A stretch of 10,034 bases of DNA from Chitinophagaceae bacterium (GTDB taxonomy: Bacteria; Bacteroidota; Bacteroidia; Chitinophagales; Chitinophagaceae): assembly GCA_016786525.1 (NCBI GenBank), contig JAEUVW010000362.1, positions 1 to 10,034 on the forward strand, read 5' to 3'. The notes under the pieces are model-generated. The model did not search any database. It worked only from the letters and a program-made list of their open reading frames with translations, and was not told the DNA's origin. A program made the translations under genes and the position numbers. Positions 1 through 6,253 of the stretch are shown here, piece after piece; position 1 is the first letter of the stretch, and the number at the start of each line of letters is the position of its first letter.

Positions 1-1
1 T

Positions 2-49
2 TACTACCAGCTCATCATTATCGACGATATCAAAACAAGAGCTCAATAA
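2..49 (+). CDS. C-terminal end of an unidentified upstream gene (partial)
   Basis: The reading frame starting at position 2 gives YYQLIIIDDIKTRAQ and then a TAA stop at 47-49. The case for a real gene end is the strong hairpin terminator that begins about 20 bases after this stop, on the same strand. Fifteen residues are too few to assign a family, and the other two forward frames have no comparable stop-then-terminator layout. The function is unknown, and the protein's identity must come from sequence to the left of this window. Confidence 0.45.
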   Translation, partial: YYQLIIIDDIKTRAQ

Positions 50-68
50 ACCATTTTTCCCCTTATGT

Positions 69-97
69 AAAAAAGCGCACAATCGTGCGCTTTTTTT
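69..97 (+). terminator. Rho-independent terminator after the upstream gene
   Basis: A perfect stem pairs AAAAAAGCGCAC (69-80) with GTGCGCTTTTTT (85-96) around the four-base loop AATC, and a run of seven T ends at 97. The A-tract on the left arm makes it look bidirectional, but no convergent gene is seen on the - strand. It closes the upstream transcript and separates it from the promoter at 116-147. Confidence 0.85.
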
Positions 98-115
98 ATG
101 CCCGCTAATTAAATT

Positions 116-147
116 TTTGCGCTTGAATGAGTTTTTAAGTAAATTTA
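116..147 (+). promoter_or_regulatory. Bacteroidota-type promoter for the T9SS-secreted protein gene
   Basis: TTTG at 116-119 is followed by 20 bases and then TAAATTTA at 140-147, one base off the Bacteroidota -7 consensus TAnnTTTG. Transcription would start near 151-154 and give a 5' leader of roughly 22-25 bases before the ATG at 176. The leader is AT-rich and has no Shine-Dalgarno sequence, as is usual in this phylum. A second, weaker -7-like match (TAAATTTT, 162-169) lies closer to the start codon. This is inferred from motif and spacing only. Confidence 0.5.
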
Positions 148-175
148 CAGTCCCATCGCATTAAATTTTTCGCCA

Positions 176-3100
176 ATGAAAAAGTTTTACCTGACCCCTC
201 TTTACCTGCTTTTCCTGGCATTTAATTCCAGTGCCCAGGCAACGCTTGAATTTGTTAAAAATAATGGCCAATGGGAGGGCGATTTTGCCTATCGTTCACT
301 TACCGGTACCGGCGATCTCTACCTGCAGAAGAATGCCATTACCTATGTACTGGGCGAACAGGGCGCCATGGATAAGATAGATGCCTATAAACATGCGCAG
401 GTCAAAACACCCCCGACCATCAAGTATCATACCTACAGGATGATCTTTGAAAACAGTCTTACTCCTTCCATTACGGAAAAGCGCATACAAAAGCATTACT
501 ACAATTACATCCTGGGCAATGATTCCAGCCGCTGGAAAGGCGGCATTCACCCGGCCCTGACGCTCGACTATGAAGGGCTGTACGACGGGATTGATATGCA
601 CCTCTATTCGGAAGGCAGAAACCTGAAATATGACTTTATTGTTGCCCCGGGTAAAGACCCGGCCCAGATTCGGCTTAAATTTGAAGGCGCCGATAAAGTA
701 AGCCTGGGCAAAAACGGCAGCCTGGTGATTGCAACTTCCGTAGGAAACGTGACGGAACTAAAGCCTGTCGTCTATCAATACGCCGGCGAAGAACGCACCG
801 CGGTACCCTGTAATTATGTATTGAGCCGGAATACCATCAGTTTTGAATTTCCGGGTGGCTACGATCATAGCCTCCCCCTTGTCATTGACCCCACCGTGGT
901 CTTCTGCACCTTCTCCGGTTCTACAGCCGACAACTGGGGCTTTACCGCTACCTACGATGCTGCGGGCAATATGTACACCGGGGGTTTTGCCAGCGACGTG
1001 CTGGGCGGCTCATTCCCTGTGAGCACCGGCGCATTCCAGGCTACCTACGGCGGCGGGACCGGTACCTCCGGCAGCCAGTACAGCTGCGATATGGCCATTA
1101 TGAAGATCAGCAGCGACGGTACGACAAAAATATATGCGACCTACATCGGTGGCCGGGACAACGACCAGCCCCACAGCATGGTGGTCGATAATTTCAACAA
1201 CCTGATCATCGCCGGAAGGACCTATTCCAACAACTATCCGACCACCACTACCGCCTTTGACAGGACCCATAATGGCGGCGGAGACCTGGTGATCACCAAA
1301 CTTAATCCCACCGGTACCGGCCTCATCGGTTCAACCTATATAGGCGGCTCCGACGACGACTGTGTGAACTTCACAGCTATTGAGTTTGACGGCGGCAACC
1401 TGAAGCACAACTATGGAGATGATGCGCGCAGCGAAGTCATCCTGGACAATGCCGGCAATATCTATGTGGCATCCTGTACCATTTCCCCGGATTTCCCGAC
1501 ACAAAACCCCATACAATCGTCCCTGGCCGGCGGCCAGGATGCCGTATTGCTGAAAATGAACGACAACCTGAGCTCCCTGCTGTTCAGCACCTATTACGGA
1601 GGGGCTAACGACGATGCCGGATATGTACTGGTATTGAACAAGGCCCAGGACGCCATCTTCATGGGCGGCGGTACCATGAGTACCGATTTTCCCACTACCT
1701 CCGGCACCTACAGGCCTTCGTTTATCGGCGGCACCACCGATGGTTATGTCCTCAAGATCTCCAATGGACCGGCTTATACCGTACAAAGGGCAACCCATAT
1801 CGGTGCTGCCGGCTACGACCAGGTATTTGGCGTGGCTATGGACAACAACGACGATCTGTATATGATGGGGCAGACACTGGGCGGCGGATTCCCGGTATCT
1901 GCAGGGGTGTACAATAACCCGAATTCCAGCCAGTTTGTTATGAAGATGGACAACAACCTGACAGCCCCCATCTACTCCACCGTCTACGGCTCCGGCAGCT
2001 CGACAAGGACCAATATTTCTCCCGTCGCCTTCCTGGTAGACACCTGCCAGAATGTGTACATTTCGGGCTGGGGAGGCACCTTGGGCGGCCCTGCCTTCCC
2101 CCTGGCGGGAACAACCACCGGCATGCCCATTACACCGGCAACGGCCATACAAACCACAACAGACGGATTCGATTTTTATTTTATCGTGTTCAGTAAAAAT
2201 GCAACCTCCCTGCTATACGGCTCTTATTTTGGCCGCAGCCACCCCAATGCCGGATTAGGCGAACACGTAGATGGCGGTACCAGCCGCTTTGACAAAAACG
2301 GTATTGTGTACCAGGCCATCTGTGGCGGCTGTGGCGGGCCCGCAGGCCCGGCATTCCCGACAACGCCCGGCTCTTTAAGCCCTACAAACGGTTCCCCGAA
2401 CTGTAACCTCGCAGCCTTGAAAATATCATTTGAGCTGGGAGCGGTGATCGCAAAAGCCTCCGCGTCGCCGGATGCCAAAGGCTGTGCCCCCTTTACCGTC
2501 AATTTTAAAAATGCGTCGACGAATGCCAAAACGTATACCTGGGATTTTGTAGACGGTTCCGGCGGCAGCACGGCTAAAGAACCTACCCATACGTTCTATA
2601 AACCGGGTACCTATAGAGTGCGCATGGTAGCGTACAACCCCGATGCCTGTATTGAATACGATACCTCTTATGTAAGCATTTTCGTAGACAGCAACAGCAT
2701 TATGGCCGACTTTGAGCTGCAGGTGATCGACAGTTGCAAACAGCCGTACCGGGTATCTTTTAAGAACAGTTCCACCTACGGCAAAAGCGGCACGGCAACC
2801 TTTATCTGGGACTTCGGGGATGGCGGCAAATATACCGGCGATGCTCCCCCGGTACACGGCTATACCAAGACCGGTACCTATATTGTCACCCTGGTGATGG
2901 TAGACCCCCTGGCCTGCAATAACCCGGATACCATGAAGAAAACCTTCAGCATTACCCCCCGCTACCTGAAGGCAGAAACAAACCTGCCGGATATGGTCTG
3001 CGCCAGGCTTAGCGGTGTCTATTTCTCCAACCTTTCCTCCAATGCTACTTCCGTGCTGTGGGATTTTGGAGATGGCAGAACCTCAACAGAATTTGCCCCC

Positions 3101-3721
3101 ACGCATAAGTTTGACACGGGCAGCTATACGATTACCATGATCGTATTCAACAACAATGCCTGCAACAGAACTGATACCTTCAAAAAGAAGATCACGGTAA
3201 AACCCGGGGCTACTGCAGGCTTTGACTTTGCTCCCAAAATACCGCAATCAAACGACTCCATCCATTACACCAACCTGTCCTTCAACGCGCTCTCGTACCT
3301 CTGGTCGTTTGGCGATGGCCGCCAGAGCAAAGCGATCAATCCTTCGCACCTGTTCCGCAAAACAGGAACATATAAAACCTGCCTGATTGCCGAAGGCTTC
3401 GAAAACTGTAATGATACAGTCTGTAAGGATGTGCAGGCGCTTATCGTACCGCTGATTGATGTTCCTACCGCCTTCACACCCAACGGAGACGGTATTAACG
3501 ACGTACTGTACGTAAACGGGGCCGCGATCGAAACGATGGACTTCTCGATTTACAACCGCTGGGGACAGCTGGTATTCCATACCAGCAGCCCGGAGATCGG
3601 CTGGAACGGCAAATACAACGGCGTGCCCCAGCCCATGGAGTCTTATGCCTATGTGCTCAATGCCACCTTTATCAACGGGGAGACGGAGAGCAAACGGGGC
3701 AATATTACGATCCTCGAATAA
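176..3721 (+). CDS. Secreted SBBP/PKD-repeat protein with T9SS type B sorting domain (gliding motility-associated C-terminal domain)
   Basis: A large modular exported protein of 1181 residues. Residues 1-22 form a signal peptide: MKK, a hydrophobic core, then NSSAQA, with cleavage likely after Ala20 so that Gln is first. Residues about 23-235 contain the FVKNNGQW opening and the DLYLQKNAITYVL segment typical of the N-terminal domain found before SBBP repeats (I recall it as DUF7948). Residues about 240-757 hold seven SBBP-type repeats, each with a TYIGG-like strand, a D..GN.Y strand and an FP turn, enough for one seven-bladed propeller. Four PKD domains follow (about 755-838, 841-927, 929-1008, 1009-1090), marked by WDF.DG, WDFGDG, WDFGDG and WSFGDG. 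The end (from about 1092) has VPTAFTPNGDGIND, YNRWGQLVF and W.GKYNG, the T9SS type B C-terminal signal, so the protein is exported through the outer membrane and anchored or released there. The propeller and PKD modules suggest binding to polymers or other surface proteins; no catalytic motif is visible and the ligand is unknown. The gene is a single transcription unit with its own promoter and terminator. Confidence 0.93.
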   Translation: MKKFYLTPLYLLFLAFNSSAQATLEFVKNNGQWEGDFAYRSLTGTGDLYLQKNAITYVLGEQGAMDKIDAYKHAQVKTPPTIKYHTYRMIFENSLTPSITEKRIQKHYYNYILGNDSSRWKGGIHPALTLDYEGLYDGIDMHLYSEGRNLKYDFIVAPGKDPAQIRLKFEGADKVSLGKNGSLVIATSVGNVTELKPVVYQYAGEERTAVPCNYVLSRNTISFEFPGGYDHSLPLVIDPTVVFCTFSGSTADNWGFTATYDAAGNMYTGGFASDVLGGSFPVSTGAFQATYGGGTGTSGSQYSCDMAIMKISSDGTTKIYATYIGGRDNDQPHSMVVDNFNNLIIAGRTYSNNYPTTTTAFDRTHNGGGDLVITKLNPTGTGLIGSTYIGGSDDDCVNFTAIEFDGGNLKHNYGDDARSEVILDNAGNIYVASCTISPDFPTQNPIQSSLAGGQDAVLLKMNDNLSSLLFSTYYGGANDDAGYVLVLNKAQDAIFMGGGTMSTDFPTTSGTYRPSFIGGTTDGYVLKISNGPAYTVQRATHIGAAGYDQVFGVAMDNNDDLYMMGQTLGGGFPVSAGVYNNPNSSQFVMKMDNNLTAPIYSTVYGSGSSTRTNISPVAFLVDTCQNVYISGWGGTLGGPAFPLAGTTTGMPITPATAIQTTTDGFDFYFIVFSKNATSLLYGSYFGRSHPNAGLGEHVDGGTSRFDKNGIVYQAICGGCGGPAGPAFPTTPGSLSPTNGSPNCNLAALKISFELGAVIAKASASPDAKGCAPFTVNFKNASTNAKTYTWDFVDGSGGSTAKEPTHTFYKPGTYRVRMVAYNPDACIEYDTSYVSIFVDSNSIMADFELQVIDSCKQPYRVSFKNSSTYGKSGTATFIWDFGDGGKYTGDAPPVHGYTKTGTYIVTLVMVDPLACNNPDTMKKTFSITPRYLKAETNLPDMVCARLSGVYFSNLSSNATSVLWDFGDGRTSTEFAPTHKFDTGSYTITMIVFNNNACNRTDTFKKKITVKPGATAGFDFAPKIPQSNDSIHYTNLSFNALSYLWSFGDGRQSKAINPSHLFRKTGTYKTCLIAEGFENCNDTVCKDVQALIVPLIDVPTAFTPNGDGINDVLYVNGAAIETMDFSIYNRWGQLVFHTSSPEIGWNGKYNGVPQPMESYAYVLNATFINGETESKRGNITILE
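896..2444 (+). repeat. Seven degenerate SBBP repeats inside the secreted protein
   Basis: By eye the protein segment divides into seven units of roughly 55-100 residues, starting near VVFCTFSGS, IYATYIGG, GSTYIGGSD, FSTYYGGAN, QRATHIGAA, YSTVYGSGS and YGSYFGRSH. Each later carries a D-x-x-(G/N)-N-(hydrophobic)-Y-like strand and most carry an FP(V/T) turn. The third and seventh units are longer than the others and contain insertions. The repeats are visible in protein sequence; the DNA has diverged too far to be called a recent tandem duplication. The exact boundaries are approximate. Confidence 0.7.
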
Positions 3722-3743
3722 ACGTACCCGATAGGAATATCCC

Positions 3744-3774
3744 GCCCGGACCCGCCAGGTCCGGGCTTTTTATT
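3744..3774 (+). terminator. Rho-independent terminator after the T9SS-secreted protein gene
   Basis: GCCCGGACC (3744-3752) pairs perfectly with GGTCCGGGC (3758-3766) across the loop CGCCA, followed directly by TTTTTATT. It lies 23 bases after the TAA stop, so the large secreted-protein gene is a monocistronic unit and the kinase downstream needs its own promoter. Confidence 0.9.
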
Positions 3775-3817
3775 AGAATACCCTTAAGAATAAACTTTTG
3801 ACTTTCCCGGCGCGGGC

Positions 3818-3849
3818 TTTGCACTTTATAGGAAGAATCTGTACTTTCA
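3818..3849 (+). promoter_or_regulatory. Possible promoter for the histidine kinase gene
   Basis: TTTG (3818-3821), 20 bases, then TACTTTCA (3842-3849). The spacing is the same as in the promoter at 116-147, but the -7 box keeps only four of the six conserved positions. It would give a leader of about 30-35 bases before the ATG at 3887. A competing -7-like box, TACCTTCG at 3899-3906 with TTTG at 3879-3882 (16-base gap), would instead favour starting at the in-frame ATG at 3914. Confidence 0.35.
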
Positions 3850-3886
3850 ACACATCAAAAATTTGCGTTAAAGACGAATTTGCACC

Positions 3887-5206
3887 ATGTCTACAACTTA
3901 CCTTCGTGGACCTATGAAAAAGGTTTATCCACTGATCATATTTCTGATTACCTTTTCTGTATTGGGTATTTTGTACATACAGATGTCGTGGATAAAAAAT
4001 GCCCTTTACGTAAAGCAGGAAGAGTACTACAACGACCTGAAAAGGGCCCTGGTCGATATCCGCACCGCAGCCCACAATTCTTTTGTCAATGCGCAGGGAT
4101 TTAACCCGGCCCAGCTGGACGAGGAGAATAAGGAGTTTCTGCTGTCTACACGATTTTCTGCGCAAACCATTCCCCCCGACGAGATGAACATGATCGTGGT
4201 GCAGGCCATGAAAAGCCACAACATCAAGGTGCCCTTCGAGTTCTGTGTCACCAATATGTTCAACAACCCGATCAGCGAAAGCGCCGGCTTCAACAACAAT
4301 ATGTTTTTTGAAAGCACGGCGATACGGATCACCCCGGAGGCCAGCATGCAGCCGGAGACCTTCTTCCTGTATGTAAAGGAGCCGCAGAATTATATCATGC
4401 GGCAGATGGCTTCCATGATCATTGCTTCCATCCTGTTTACGATCATTATCATTTCCGCCTTTGCGCTGACCATACGTACCATGCTGCGCCAGAAGAACAT
4501 TTCCGAGATCAAGTCTGACTTTATCAACAATATGACGCATGAGCTGAAAACGCCACTGGCAACGATCTCCCTTGCTGTTGATGCCCTGAACAATGAGAAG
4601 GTGATCAACGATTCGGAGAAGATCAGGTATTACAGCGGCATGATCAAGGAGGAGAACAAGCGCATGCACAAACAGGTGGAAACCATATTGCAGGCAGCCA
4701 AACTCGAGAAACAGGAAGACCTGAACCTCAACATCCAGAGCCTGGATGCCCATGCCGCTATCGACAAGGTGGCCAAAAACCTCTCCCTGCAGATACAGGA
4801 AAAATCCGGCGAGCTGCACCTGAACCTGATGGCATCCAAATCGTTTATCGATGTAGATGAAATGCACTTTTCCAACATCATTTTCAACCTGCTGGACAAT
4901 GCCATCAAATACTCAAAAAATGCACCGATCATCCACATTACCACGCAGGTCAATAATGGTATGCTGGCGATCAAGATAAAGGACAATGGTATCGGGATGA
5001 ACCGGGAAACAGCCAGCCGTGTTTTTGAAAAATTCTACCGTGCACACACCGGGAACCTGCACAATGTGAAAGGATTCGGCCTGGGGCTGAGCTATGTCAA
5101 AAGCATGGTGGAAGCCCAGAACGGCTATATCAAACTGGAAAGCGTGCTGGGTAAGGGCAGTACCTTTACGGTCAATATGCCGCTCTCCAAACACAACAAT
5201 GATTAA
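3887..5206 (+). CDS. Membrane-bound sensor histidine kinase without HAMP domain
   Basis: A 439-residue two-component sensor kinase of the inner membrane. Helix TM1 spans about residues 14-33, a periplasmic region of about 140 residues follows (34-172) with no family I recognise, then TM2 (about 174-196). The phospho-accepting His is H218 in the motif NNMTHELKTPL, only about 10-12 residues from the basic end of TM2, so there is no room for a HAMP domain. The ATP-binding domain shows the N box (NLLDNAIKYS, N338), G1 box (DNGIGM, 366-371), F box (VFEKFYR) and G2 box (GFGLGL, 396-401), all intact, so the kinase should be active. The start is uncertain: the in-frame ATG at 3914 (MKKVYPL) is a more typical N terminus for Bacteroidota kinases than the ATG at 3887, which adds nine polar residues. 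No response regulator gene lies beside it; the next gene, 58 bases on, encodes a sigma factor. Its signal and partner are unknown. Confidence 0.92.
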   Translation: MSTTYLRGPMKKVYPLIIFLITFSVLGILYIQMSWIKNALYVKQEEYYNDLKRALVDIRTAAHNSFVNAQGFNPAQLDEENKEFLLSTRFSAQTIPPDEMNMIVVQAMKSHNIKVPFEFCVTNMFNNPISESAGFNNNMFFESTAIRITPEASMQPETFFLYVKEPQNYIMRQMASMIIASILFTIIIISAFALTIRTMLRQKNISEIKSDFINNMTHELKTPLATISLAVDALNNEKVINDSEKIRYYSGMIKEENKRMHKQVETILQAAKLEKQEDLNLNIQSLDAHAAIDKVAKNLSLQIQEKSGELHLNLMASKSFIDVDEMHFSNIIFNLLDNAIKYSKNAPIIHITTQVNNGMLAIKIKDNGIGMNRETASRVFEKFYRAHTGNLHNVKGFGLGLSYVKSMVEAQNGYIKLESVLGKGSTFTVNMPLSKHNND

Positions 5207-5264
5207 ATTCATTTTATGGAAAAGCGGGAAGGCCCCGTCTTTACCATAACCTAAGCTATTTGTT

Positions 5265-5834
5265 TTGTCCTACAGCGATATCAAATCACGTACCGATGAA
5301 GAACTGATTGCCCTTTTCCAGCAATCCGGTGATAATCAATGGCTGGGCGTACTGCTGGAAAGACACACCCTGCTGCTGCTGGGTATTGCCATGAAATACC
5401 TGAAAGATAAAGACCAGGCCCACGATGCCGTACAGCAGGTCTTCATCAAAACCCTGACCCGCTTCCCGGAAAACCCCGTACAGAACTTTAAGGGATGGCT
5501 GTACATCCTGATGCGCAACCATTGCCTGGGCGTACTGCGCAGCAACAGCTTCAGGGCGCCGGAGGAACTGCTGAACACTTTGGCCGCACCGGAAACCAAA
5601 ACGCAGGAAGAGTGGATCCACGACGAATTGATGCGGCAAAACCTGCACCAGGCTTTGCAAAGCCTTAACCCGGACCAGCAAACCTGTATCAGGCTGTTTT
5701 ATATAGAAAAACGCAGCTATAAAGAAATAATGGAACAGACTACCTTTAGCTTTGAGCAGGTGAAAAGTTATGTACAGAACGGTAAGCGGAACCTGAAGAT
5801 CGCGTTACAAAAAATCAACCCGGACCTAAAATGA
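5265..5834 (+). CDS. RNA polymerase sigma factor, sigma-70 family (ECF-like), TTG start
   Basis: A 189-residue sigma factor with only regions 2 and 4. Residues about 27-90 form region 2, with the DQAHDAVQQVFIKTL core-binding and -10-recognition helices and the FKGWLYILMRNHCLGVLR stretch. Residues about 125-183 form region 4, with ALQSLNPDQQTCIRLFYIEKRSYKEI and the HTH reading the -35/-33 element. The reading frame opens after a TAA at 5247-5249 and has no ATG before Met43 inside region 2, so the TTG at 5265 is the best start; it gives the usual N terminus (TDEELIALFQQSGD). No ribosome binding site is seen. The gene overlaps the next by ATGA (5831-5834), which implies translational coupling to a membrane protein that probably controls it. 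No convincing terminator separates it from the upstream kinase, so read-through is possible. The target promoters are unknown. Confidence 0.9.
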   Translation: MSYSDIKSRTDEELIALFQQSGDNQWLGVLLERHTLLLLGIAMKYLKDKDQAHDAVQQVFIKTLTRFPENPVQNFKGWLYILMRNHCLGVLRSNSFRAPEELLNTLAAPETKTQEEWIHDELMRQNLHQALQSLNPDQQTCIRLFYIEKRSYKEIMEQTTFSFEQVKSYVQNGKRNLKIALQKINPDLK

Positions 5835-6193
5835 GCCATCAAAACGACATACAGGATACTGAAGGCAACAGCGGAGGCAGGCACGGCCTTACTGATGCGC
5901 AGCTGATGGCCTATATGGAAGGGAAGCTCAGCGCCGAAGAGCAGCGCCTGGTAGAAGAACTGCTCAGTGAGGATGGCCCCGAATCGGACGCCATCGAAGG
6001 ACTGCAACTGCTGCATCCCGCCGAGACCCGCCGCAGCGTGGCTGACCTGCAGCGCAAGCTGCATACCGAAATACTGCGCCACAATCCCAAACGGAAAAAC
6101 AAATTTGCCGATGACTATTGGGGCTGGATTGCCGTAGTCGTCATCCTGCTGCTGATCGTAGTCGGCTATGTCGTTGTGCGCCTGGCCAGCTGA
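5831..6193 (+). CDS. Tail-anchored membrane protein, probable anti-sigma factor or sigma partner
   Basis: A 120-residue protein whose start ATG overlaps the sigma gene's stop (ATGA). Residues 1-92 are polar and cytoplasmic. Residues 20-59 (LTDAQLMAYMEGKLSAEEQ... DAIEGL) resemble the N-terminal helical segment found in Bacteroidota anti-sigma and related membrane proteins that sit next to ECF sigma genes. A basic cluster, KRKNK (87-91), precedes one transmembrane helix (about 97-117), and only RLAS or so follows it, so there is essentially no periplasmic part. There are no cysteines at all, so the zinc-binding HxxxCxxC motif of classical anti-sigma factors is absent. The role as sigma antagonist is inferred from overlap, size, topology and the LTDAQLMAYMEGKLS segment; another regulatory membrane role is possible. 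Confidence 0.72.
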   Translation: MSHQNDIQDTEGNSGGRHGLTDAQLMAYMEGKLSAEEQRLVEELLSEDGPESDAIEGLQLLHPAETRRSVADLQRKLHTEILRHNPKRKNKFADDYWGWIAVVVILLLIVVGYVVVRLAS

Positions 6194-6218
6194 CCCTACC
6201 CTGAACCGCCCTTAAAAA

Positions 6219-6249
6219 TTTTCCCGGATGTATGATTTAGTTACCTTGC
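6219..6249 (+). promoter_or_regulatory. Possible promoter for the helicase gene, close to leaderless
   Basis: TACCTTGC (6242-6249) is a near match to TAnnTTTG and ends only four bases before the ATG at 6254. A TTTTC tract at 6219-6223 lies at about the right distance for the -33 element but lacks the G. If used, transcription would begin at or within a few bases of the start codon. Confidence 0.35.
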
Positions 6250-6253
6250 ATCC

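Noticed and set aside
1331..2152. A 273-codon open frame on the - strand within the secreted-protein gene
   Set aside because: It mirrors the GC-rich third codon positions of the real gene and has no family resemblance.
3773..4867. A 364-codon open frame on the - strand across the kinase gene
   Set aside because: It overlaps an intact histidine kinase and the terminator at 3744-3774, and its composition is not protein-like.
5224..5238. A possible terminator between the kinase and sigma genes
   Set aside because: Only CGGG (5225-5228) and CCCG (5234-5237) pair, and no T tract follows, so the hairpin is too weak to call.
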